Assembly (NCBI GenBank): GCA_003527965.1
Contig: DPVY01000052.1
Coordinates: forward strand, 1 to 13,687
Source of the DNA: Fidelibacterota bacterium
GTDB lineage: Bacteria; Fidelibacterota; UBA2242
Direction of reading: 5' to 3'
Length of the DNA: 13,687 nt
Made by a program: the position numbers and the translations under genes. Shown piece after piece: positions 7,561 through 13,687 of the stretch. The notes below the pieces were generated by a model that saw nothing but the letters and a program-made list of their open reading frames with translations, was not told where the DNA came from and did not search any database. How positions within the stretch are numbered: the stretch's first letter is position 1; every line of letters starts with the position of its first letter.

Positions 7561-9223
7561 ACCGTCTCCATTTATAGCGTGTGAGCCCGCGATTTGTACC
7601 AAACCAGACATCTTCACCGGCAATTTGTATTTTATAGACGAGGTTGCCTGCCAATCCATCTGACTCGGTGTAGTGTTCCGTGTAATAATCCGCAAGACGA
7701 ACCAGATAGGCGCCATCATTTGTGGCAACCCATAGGTAATCGCCATCTAAAGCCATATCATAGATATACAGATTCGCCATGTTAAACACTTGCGGAATAA
7801 CTTTAAATTGACCCGTATCGTGTTCGTATAACAGCAATCCTTCAAAGCGGCTAAAGACGGAAATGGAATCATTGGAAGCAATGGCAATGAAATCTGCTGC
7901 CACGGGATCATCTATATCTGTTTTTTCTCCGAACATGTCATAATGTTCGACATTATGATTAAATTTGTCAATGGAATATAGTCCGTTATCCGTTCCTACC
8001 CATATATATTTTTGGGTAACTAAAATTTTAAATATTTTTAATTTCATCCTGTCACGATTCAAATACATCCGTTTTATTTTAAAAGCCGGCAGCGATATTT
8101 TATTCAAACCCAAACGAGTTCCGATCCACGCGACGGTGTCCTCAAGGGCTATCGACCAGATAATTTCGTCCTGCAGTCCTTTTGTCATGGAATATCGTTT
8201 CCAGCGATTATTTTGAGTATTAAAGATTGTTAAGCCCTGGTCTGTACCAATCCAAAGTGTGTTCCGTCCAAATGCCATATCATTAATATTTGGCGTCGCA
8301 AGTTCCGGAATAATGCCGGTCTCATAATATTCCCAATTACCGGTCTTTAAATCCATTCCGGAAACTCCCGCCCTGTCAAAATCAGAAGCTATCTGATCAG
8401 AATAACTCCCCATCCAGATTTTATTATTTGCCAAAGTTAAAGCGCTGATACTGTTTTGCAGGGGTCCTATCGGATGTACGATCATTGTTTTTATGTTTAC
8501 ATCACCTGTTACAGGACCAAGCCCCCAAACTCCGCCGTATAGATCGAGGTTAGTATCGGTAAAAATAATACTGATGGGAAAACTGCGGAAATTATCATCA
8601 TAGATTAAGCCGTCATGTTCAAATCGGTAAGGTTGATTAATAAAATATTTATGTAATGAGGGTAAAGGATCCAGGCGGCTTGGCGCCCATTTGATCAAAT
8701 CCGATTGATTATCTGCAGAACCACGATAAAATCCGAGATATTTATCCAGTGATTTTAAAGCGCCGTCCGAAGTCTGTAGCCAGATATAAGTCATATCACG
8801 ACCTAATCGGATAATCGATTCGGAATCAGGAATTCCTAATCTGCGCTTTGATATATTTTCCCAATTTTCCGAAGAAGGCGTTAAATAGCTGATACCCTCC
8901 TCGTTAGCCGCCCAGATATAGCTGGTTGTTGGATCAAACAACACTGCCGTGATAAAATCATCTGCCATATAATCACTGACGGTATAGGGATCATGCCAGT
9001 AACGCCCATACCGGTGAAAGGGAATCACACCGCCATTCGTTCCATAATAGACATATTCATTGCCGACGCTCAAACTGGTCGGGTAGTTACAGTTCTTAAA
9101 ACTGACCCAATCTTCAAGATTATATATCCTTACCGGAGCATGCTGATTCTCATTTTCTGAAAAAACCAGCAGCGGCATTGCAATCAAAGCGATAATAATC
9201 CCAAAATCTAATATTCTTCTCAT
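7550..9223 (-). CDS. Secreted beta-propeller protein with two-component-regulator-type repeats
   Basis: The protein has 557 residues with an N-terminal signal peptide (basic MRR, hydrophobic 8-21, cleavage near SEN). The rest is built of roughly ten propeller blades, each with a 'hydrophobic-W-hydrophobic-GTxxGL' core: YVYYGTNGGV (57-66), YIWAANEEGI (102-111), TLWIGTDQGL (322-331), AWIGTRLGL (365-373), YIWVGTDNGL (407-416), YLWVATNDGA (496-505) and DVWFGTNRGL (538-547). These match the repeats found in the sensor region of hybrid two-component regulators, but there is no membrane anchor, kinase or DNA-binding part here. PorZ of the type IX secretion system also has propellers, yet no C-terminal sorting domain is visible here, so I do not assign it. 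It starts 11 nt after dprA with only a weak GAG ribosome site, and its stop lies inside the start of the GWxTD gene. Confidence 0.82.
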   Translation of the reverse strand: MRRILDFGIIIALIAMPLLVFSENENQHAPVRIYNLEDWVSFKNCNYPTSLSVGNEYVYYGTNGGVIPFHRYGRYWHDPYTVSDYMADDFITAVLFDPTTSYIWAANEEGISYLTPSSENWENISKRRLGIPDSESIIRLGRDMTYIWLQTSDGALKSLDKYLGFYRGSADNQSDLIKWAPSRLDPLPSLHKYFINQPYRFEHDGLIYDDNFRSFPISIIFTDTNLDLYGGVWGLGPVTGDVNIKTMIVHPIGPLQNSISALTLANNKIWMGSYSDQIASDFDRAGVSGMDLKTGNWEYYETGIIPELATPNINDMAFGRNTLWIGTDQGLTIFNTQNNRWKRYSMTKGLQDEIIWSIALEDTVAWIGTRLGLNKISLPAFKIKRMYLNRDRMKLKIFKILVTQKYIWVGTDNGLYSIDKFNHNVEHYDMFGEKTDIDDPVAADFIAIASNDSISVFSRFEGLLLYEHDTGQFKVIPQVFNMANLYIYDMALDGDYLWVATNDGAYLVRLADYYTEHYTESDGLAGNLVYKIQIAGEDVWFGTNRGLTRYKWRRYAN

Positions 9224-9234
9224 ATAAATCTCAA

Positions 9235-10326
9235 CTATGTAACTCTGATAAACATCTTACCGGCTAACTGTCGAATAGCTCCTTTTAATTCAAGGGTCAA
9301 TAATGTGGGCAGCACTTCATAGGGTGACTTTTTTAATTTTTCCGCCAGCGAATCGATATCTATGGGCTCGTTTGAGAGTACATCGTATACAGCCTTTTCC
9401 TCTCCTTCCAGCTTAAACTCAATCTGTAATTGTCGCGATTTTACCGGGAATTTACGGATACGATCAATTTCTTCAAGAATGTCATCAACACCGGTGATTA
9501 ATTTTGCCCCTTTCTGAATGAGTTGATTTGTCCCCTGACTTTTCAAATCGTCCACTCTGCCGGGCAGCGCAAATACTTCCCGGTTTTGATCATTGGCATA
9601 ATAAGCGGTTAGAATTGCGCCACTTTTTTGTCCTGCCTCTACAACAACCACTCCTAAACTTAAGCCGGAAATAATTCGATTCCTCCGCGGAAAATTCGTT
9701 GCATCGGGTTTTGTCCCAAAGGGAAATTCCGAACAGTAGACTCCGTTTGCAACGATTTGCGATCGCAGTTCCCTGTTTTCGGGCGGATAAACCCGGTCAA
9801 TCCCATTACCGAGCACTGCAATTGTACGTCCGTCATTCAACAGCGCGGATTTATGGGCTGCCGAGTCAATTCCACGGGCAAAACCGCTGACAATCGTGAT
9901 CCCTTGCCCAACTAAGCCTTTAACGAGTTCTTCTGCTAACGATTTACCGTAAGATGTCGGTTTACGGGTTCCGACAATAGCAACGGCGTCATGATCCCGG
10001 TCGCTAAAATCACCATGATGGTAAAGTATAACAGGCGGATCATATATATTTTTTAATTGCGGCGGATAGGACTGATCAAACAGGGTTGTCATTTGGAATG
10101 GGCTGTTAGAAAGAATCTTTAACTGCGACGCAATGAAGTCTTCATTGTCTGTCGATTTGATACATCGGGCGATTCGGGCATCAATACCCGGAACTGAGCA
10201 TATTTCCTCAATGCTGGCGTGAAATACCTGGTCAATTTCTTTAAATTTACGCCAAATGTTCAGGATTCTTCGGGGACCTAACCCCGGTACGGACATTAGT
10301 TTTAATGCTATCTGCTGGTTATTCAT
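9235..10326 (-). CDS. dprA: DNA-processing protein DprA
   Basis: DprA binds incoming single-stranded DNA during natural transformation and loads RecA on it; it is also widespread in species not known to be competent. The 363 residues show all three usual parts. An N-terminal helix-hairpin-helix/SAM-like region has SVPGLGPRRIL (12-22) and CSVPGID (43-49). The Rossmann-like DprA core has IVGTRKPTSYG (117-127), IVSGFARGIDSAAH (145-158), AVLGNGID (170-177), YPPENREL (180-187), FPRRNRIISGLS (212-223) and KSGAILTA (234-241). A C-terminal winged-helix region (about 305-360) ends EVLPTLLTLELKGAIRQLAGK (338 on). Its ATG overlaps the obg stop by 8 nt (CATGAATAA), so translation is coupled. No other competence genes are present in the window. 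Confidence 0.96.
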   Translation of the reverse strand: MNNQQIALKLMSVPGLGPRRILNIWRKFKEIDQVFHASIEEICSVPGIDARIARCIKSTDNEDFIASQLKILSNSPFQMTTLFDQSYPPQLKNIYDPPVILYHHGDFSDRDHDAVAIVGTRKPTSYGKSLAEELVKGLVGQGITIVSGFARGIDSAAHKSALLNDGRTIAVLGNGIDRVYPPENRELRSQIVANGVYCSEFPFGTKPDATNFPRRNRIISGLSLGVVVVEAGQKSGAILTAYYANDQNREVFALPGRVDDLKSQGTNQLIQKGAKLITGVDDILEEIDRIRKFPVKSRQLQIEFKLEGEEKAVYDVLSNEPIDIDSLAEKLKKSPYEVLPTLLTLELKGAIRQLAGKMFIRVT

Positions 10327-11299
10327 GGCTTTCTAATATTTTGACGATTTTATCGACCAATTGCTCCAATCCATAGCCGTTGACAGCGGAAATTGCGATT
10401 ACATCGGATTCTTGAAAACCGGGAATCTCCGGTAATTTGATTTCCGGTTCAAGATCTGATTTGGTCAGTACAAGTAACCGGGGTTTAGACTGAAATATAT
10501 CAAGATATTTATTCAGTTCGGAATTTAGAGTATTGTATTGCTCTAAAATATTTTCGGCGGTGATTTCGACAAGAAATACGAGCAGCCTGGTTCGTTCCAG
10601 ATGCCGCAAAAAACGATAGCCCAATCCCTTACCCTGATGGGCGCCCTCTATGAGTCCCGGAATATCCGCTATTGTGAAGCTACGAAAAGTGCCGTATTTA
10701 ACAATTCCCAAATTCGGCGTCAGGGTTGTGAACGGATAATCGGCAATTTTAGGTTTAGCTGCCGATATTTTTGAAATTAATGTTGATTTTCCGGCATTTG
10801 GAAAACCGACGAGTCCGACGTCAGAAATAACTTTCAGCTCAAAGATTAAATTTTTCTCCTCGCCCGGAATACCCGGTTCGGCATAGCGCGGAGCCCGGTT
10901 TGTTGACGTGGCAAATGTGGCATTCCCGCGACCACCTTTTCCGCCCTTAGCGACAACAACAGAATCGTTTTCACCAGTCAAATCTGCAATGACGACGCCG
11001 GTATCTTCGTCAGATATAACCGTACCCTGAGGAACTTTGATCACAATTGATCCGGCATTTAAACCCTTTTTATTACTGCCCTGCCCGGGACCGCCATTTT
11101 TAGATTTATAGGATTTGTGATATTTCACATCCTGCAGGGTGTATAAATTTTTATCGACTTTAACGATGACGTCTCCTCCCCGACCACCGTCACCCCCGCT
11201 TGGACCGCCCTTGGGAACATGCTTTTCCCGTCTGAAAGCGACAGCACCGGCGCCACCATGGCCGGATTTTACAAATATTTTAGCCCAGTCAACAAACAA
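10319..11299 (-). CDS. obg: GTPase Obg (ObgE/CgtA)
   Basis: Obg is an essential GTPase that associates with the 50S ribosomal subunit and links ribosome assembly to nutrient status. The 326-residue protein has the glycine-rich Obg domain (1-158: SGHGGAGAVAFRREKHVPKG, GGDGGRGGDV, GGKGGRGNATF) and then the G domain: G1 GFPNAGKS (165-172), switch PFTTLTP (189-195), G3 DIPG (212-215), G4 TKSD (279-282) and G5 SAV (304-306). The optional C-terminal OCT domain is missing, as in many bacteria. The start is TTG at 11299, supported by GGGAGG 4 nt upstream and by the fact that FVDWAKI is the normal N-terminal sequence. No in-frame ATG lies between it and the preceding sequence. It is the first gene of a five-gene minus-strand cluster, 147 nt downstream of htpG and after the htpG terminator, so it should have its own promoter, which I could not pick out. 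Confidence 0.96.
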   Translation of the reverse strand: MFVDWAKIFVKSGHGGAGAVAFRREKHVPKGGPSGGDGGRGGDVIVKVDKNLYTLQDVKYHKSYKSKNGGPGQGSNKKGLNAGSIVIKVPQGTVISDEDTGVVIADLTGENDSVVVAKGGKGGRGNATFATSTNRAPRYAEPGIPGEEKNLIFELKVISDVGLVGFPNAGKSTLISKISAAKPKIADYPFTTLTPNLGIVKYGTFRSFTIADIPGLIEGAHQGKGLGYRFLRHLERTRLLVFLVEITAENILEQYNTLNSELNKYLDIFQSKPRLLVLTKSDLEPEIKLPEIPGFQESDVIAISAVNGYGLEQLVDKIVKILESHE

Positions 11300-11303
11300 A
11301 TTT

Positions 11304-11309
11304 CCTCCC
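11304..11309 (-). promoter_or_regulatory. Ribosome binding site supporting the TTG start of obg
   Basis: GGGAGG on the minus strand sits 4 nt before the TTG at 11299. There is no competing ATG or GTG in frame nearby, which makes TTG the start with good confidence. Confidence 0.7.
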
Positions 11310-11375
11310 TTGCCAGTTCCTGCAATGCAACTTTAATTTAACTCAAATGATCTGTCTTAGTTGCAAATATAATTT

Positions 11376-11421
11376 AAAAAAACCAAATACCTTCTCAGTA
11401 ATAATTACCTTGAAGGTATTT
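11376..11421 (-). terminator. Intrinsic terminator of htpG
   Basis: On the minus strand AAATACCTT pairs perfectly with AAGGTATTT (11413-11421 with 11385-11393), a 9-bp stem, and is followed after GG by seven T residues (11382-11376). It begins 26 nt after the htpG stop. The stem is AT-rich, and the loop itself contains the palindrome GTAAT-A-ATTAC (11398-11408), which may extend the structure. A competing small hairpin ACCTT-C-AAGGT can also form within it. Confidence 0.75.
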
Positions 11422-11446
11422 AGAAAAATGGAAAATGAAAAGTGAA

Positions 11447-13324
11447 TTATTTTGTCGCTTTTTCCATTAAATTGGTCATCCTTTGAATAAATTCGGTCGG
11501 ATTTGCCAGGTTACCATCAATTAATAAGGCGGATTCATATAATTGAAGGATTGATTCCCGCAAGATAGGATCGTGACTGTTGCCAATATTGAGCCTTGAA
11601 AGATTCTTAATCAATTGGTGCCGTGGATTGATTTCGAGTATTTTCTTTTGAGGAGTTACTTCCTGGTTCATCATTTTCATCATACGTTCCAGCTGTGGAT
11701 CAAGTCCTTCTTTGCCGACCACCAGAGTCACAGGTGAATTTACTAATCTTTTCGAGGTTGTTACGTCTTCCACTTTTTCACCAAGAGTTTCTTTAAAAAC
11801 GGCAATCAATGATTCTACCATCGTATTATTGAGTGACTCATTTTCAGATGTATCGTCTTTATCTTTTTTTTCTTCTTCGAGATTAATGTCCGCTTTTTCT
11901 ATCGATTTTAGCGATTTTTTTTCATATTCATTAATAGAAGGTACTATGAAAACGTCAACCGGATCCGTTAACAGTAATACTTCAATATCATTTTTCCTGA
12001 AATATTCAAGATTTGGATTTTTTTCGAGGATATCCCTGTTTTTCCCGGACAGATAATAAATTTCATTCTGGCTCTCCTTCATTCGGGATACATAATCGTC
12101 GAGTGAAACTATCTCTCCTTTGGGTTTTGCAGTTGATTCAAAACGAAGCAATTTTATAATTTTATCCCGATTAGCGAAGTCGCTGTTGATGCCGGTCTTA
12201 AATAGCGGACCAAAGTTCTTATAGAATTTTTCATATTTCCCGGCATCATTTTTCGCCCAATCTTCCAACATACTTAACACCCGGGTTGTTAGAATGGATT
12301 TGATCTTTGCCATAACCGGGCTATGTTGAGTTACCTCACGGGAAATATTCAAAGGCAAATCTTCCGTATCGACCACTCCCCGTAAAAACTTTAAATATTC
12401 AGGAAAAAGTTCTTTAGCGTCATCCTGAATATAAATGCGGTTCGCATATAGATGAATTCCCTTATTCTCCATATCATAAAAAAGATTCAAAGGCGCTTTT
12501 TGAGGCACAAATATTAAAGCCTTAAAATTAACCGCTCCTTCAATAGAAAGATGTAAATGTCCAAGCGGCGGCTCGAAATCATTGGCAACAAACTTGTAGA
12601 ATTCATTTAATTCAGCCTCTTTCAATTCATCTTTTGACAGCCGCCACAATGCACCAACGGAGTTCACTTTTTCTTTGTCTATCTCAATCGGAAAATCAAC
12701 AAAATTGGAATATTTTTTAACAATTGATTTCACCCGGTAAGTTTCACTGAACTCCTTGTAATCATCCTTAAGTCGAAAACTAATTGAGGTTCCCCGTTTT
12801 TTTCGGTCGATCTCTTCGATTGTAAAAGATCCTTTGCCGTTTGATATCCAGCGATAACCTTTTGAGTCGGGATCGGCATGCCGGGTTTCTACTATAACCT
12901 CATCGGTTACCATAAATACCGAATAGAATCCGACGCCAAATTGTCCGATCAAATCGCTTTTCTGGGTTTTACCGTTCTTTTGAATTTCTTCTAAAAACTT
13001 TAATGTACCGGAATTTGCCACTGTACCGATATTATTAATTAGTTCATCCCGGGTCATTCCGATACCGCTATCTTCTATTGTAAAAAGCTGTTTTTTAGGA
13101 TCAAGGCTAATTTTGATTTTCAATTCTGCATCCGGATCGGCTAAATCCTGATGCGTTAGTTGCATAAAACGGATTTTATTTAATGCATCGGAAGCGTTTG
13201 ATATTAATTCCCGCAGAAAAACTTCGGGATGGGTATACAGCGAATGTACAATCAGGTGAAGCAACTGATTGAGTTCCGCTTTAAACTTGTAGGTTTTTTT
13301 TGAATTGACTGAACTCTCTGCCAT
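11447..13324 (-). CDS. htpG: Molecular chaperone HtpG (Hsp90 family)
   Basis: HtpG is the bacterial cytosolic Hsp90, an ATP-driven dimeric chaperone that remodels client proteins, often together with DnaK. The 625 residues match the family length. The GHKL ATPase domain (about 10-225) shows Glu39 in RELISNASDAL with Asn43 and Asp47, DSGIGMT (85-91), the lid with GTVANSGT (100-107), GQFGVGFYSVFM (127-138) and GTSISFRLK (178-186). The middle domain has LWRLSKDEL and the catalytic-loop ISREVTQHSP (327-336; Arg329), then NFGPLFKTGIN (370-380). A short acidic/lysine linker (about 481-497) leads to the C-terminal dimerisation domain with RLVNSPVTLV and NPRHQLIKNL. The ATG at 13324 has AAGGAG 7 nt upstream. 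I see no CIRCE element (TTAGCACTC-N9-GAGTGCTAA) before it, so HrcA control is not supported. It is a single-gene unit ended by the terminator at 11376-11421. Confidence 0.97.
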   Translation of the reverse strand: MAESSVNSKKTYKFKAELNQLLHLIVHSLYTHPEVFLRELISNASDALNKIRFMQLTHQDLADPDAELKIKISLDPKKQLFTIEDSGIGMTRDELINNIGTVANSGTLKFLEEIQKNGKTQKSDLIGQFGVGFYSVFMVTDEVIVETRHADPDSKGYRWISNGKGSFTIEEIDRKKRGTSISFRLKDDYKEFSETYRVKSIVKKYSNFVDFPIEIDKEKVNSVGALWRLSKDELKEAELNEFYKFVANDFEPPLGHLHLSIEGAVNFKALIFVPQKAPLNLFYDMENKGIHLYANRIYIQDDAKELFPEYLKFLRGVVDTEDLPLNISREVTQHSPVMAKIKSILTTRVLSMLEDWAKNDAGKYEKFYKNFGPLFKTGINSDFANRDKIIKLLRFESTAKPKGEIVSLDDYVSRMKESQNEIYYLSGKNRDILEKNPNLEYFRKNDIEVLLLTDPVDVFIVPSINEYEKKSLKSIEKADINLEEEKKDKDDTSENESLNNTMVESLIAVFKETLGEKVEDVTTSKRLVNSPVTLVVGKEGLDPQLERMMKMMNQEVTPQKKILEINPRHQLIKNLSRLNIGNSHDPILRESILQLYESALLIDGNLANPTEFIQRMTNLMEKATK

Positions 13325-13687
13325 TAGGTGACTCCTTATATTATTATTCCTGTAGTTATTGAAAAGCGTATCGGGAAGTTACGAATATCATGCCAAATTA
13401 TTTAAATAGTCATAATGTCAGATATTAAATCGATAATGTAAAATCACGGTATAATTGAACCTGAAAGACAGATTGGTGATTTGAAACTGGAAATTGGGAA
13501 ATAAAGGGATCAGATTCTGCATTGCTCCAATACTCAATCTTAACTATTCCGATAAACCACTATAGAGATGGTTTCGTGAAAAGTGATCATATGTGTCATT
13601 CTGATGATCCCGACCTGTCGGGAGAAGAAGAATCTCCGATGAGAACCCAGAAGATATTCTTTCCCACCAGGGACTCCTATCGGAGCA
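13325..13687. other. Gene-free region upstream of htpG
   Basis: No coding sequence with a plausible start and codon pattern is visible on either strand. The htpG-proximal part is AT-rich and should hold the htpG promoter, but I find no convincing -35/-10 pair. A small hairpin AAACCA-N9-TGGTTT lies at 13554-13574, without a T-run. The last ~90 bases hold the repeat-like element listed separately. Another gene may begin beyond the window edge. Confidence 0.6.
13595..13687. repeat. Hairpin-rich intergenic repeat-like element, truncated by window edge
   Basis: The block starts with GTCATTCTGA (13595-13604). It contains the inverted repeat TCCCGA-CCTG-TCGGGA (13608-13623), then GAAGAAGAATCTC, then a longer imperfect hairpin in which CTCCGAT (13634-13640) pairs with ATCGGAG (13679-13685) and CCC (13646-13648) with GGG (13670-13672). 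The wording 'GTCATTCTGA ... AGAATCTC' resembles dispersed intergenic repeats that I recall from many bacterial genomes. Only one copy is in this window, so repetition itself is inferred. Confidence 0.45.

Noticed and set aside
7561..7746. An N-terminal extension of the GWxTD gene reading back into the propeller gene.
   Set aside because: It would be translated from the +1/-1 shadow of the propeller coding sequence and would bury a clear signal peptide; the ATG at 7560 has a good ribosome site.
11364..11371. Minus-strand TATATTTG upstream of obg, an exact match to the Bacteroidetes -7 box TAnnTTTG.
   Set aside because: No TTG at the proper distance upstream (the nearest is about 12 nt away); AT-rich DNA makes the match likely by chance.
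11712..12056. A 114-codon plus-strand frame inside htpG, serine- and phenylalanine-rich.
   Set aside because: It is the antisense shadow of the lysine- and glutamate-rich htpG coding strand, with no ribosome site and no recognisable domain.

Overview
The window carries nine protein genes, one of them cut by the left edge, with short intergenic gaps and no rRNA, tRNA, CRISPR array or insertion sequence that I can see. The mix suggests a free-living, Gram-negative bacterium of the broad Bacteroidetes/FCB neighbourhood (Marinimicrobia-, Ignavibacteria-, Calditrichaeota- or KSB1-like lineages). The grounds are a GWxTD-domain protein, a 'two-component-regulator-type' beta-propeller export protein, an M64-family peptidase tail and an AT-leaning, densely packed genome. 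That placement is inference from gene families; the sequence alone does not name a species.

Layout: bases 1-329 (+) are the 3' end of an M64 (IgA-peptidase-like) protease gene. It converges on a minus-strand pair, galE (UDP-glucose 4-epimerase, 420-1445) and, upstream of it, lpdA (dihydrolipoyl dehydrogenase, 1540-2928). A 244-bp divergent spacer with two candidate promoters, each holding a dyad in its spacer, separates lpdA from a plus-strand membrane-anchored PpiD/SurA-like foldase gene (3173-4996). That gene ends at a clear intrinsic terminator (5019-5053). From 11299 down to 5206 run five minus-strand genes with gaps of at most 12 nt or overlaps of 8-11 nt: obg, dprA, a secreted beta-propeller protein, a secreted GWxTD-domain protein, and a divergent isocitrate/isopropylmalate-dehydrogenase-like protein. 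Upstream of them lies htpG (11447-13324), closed by its own intrinsic terminator (11376-11421). The last 363 bases contain no gene; their final ~90 bases form a hairpin-rich, repeat-like element that runs off the window.

Functionally, most of the window is housekeeping: central metabolism and sugar nucleotides (lpdA, galE), ribosome-linked GTPase (obg), transformation/DNA processing (dprA), chaperones (htpG, PpiD-like). The most unusual part is the distal half of the obg operon. There, two uncharacterised exported proteins, translationally coupled to each other, are followed by a dehydrogenase-fold protein that keeps the scaffold but has lost most catalytic and cofactor residues of its family. 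I regard this trio as the best candidate for something undescribed, without claiming a function.
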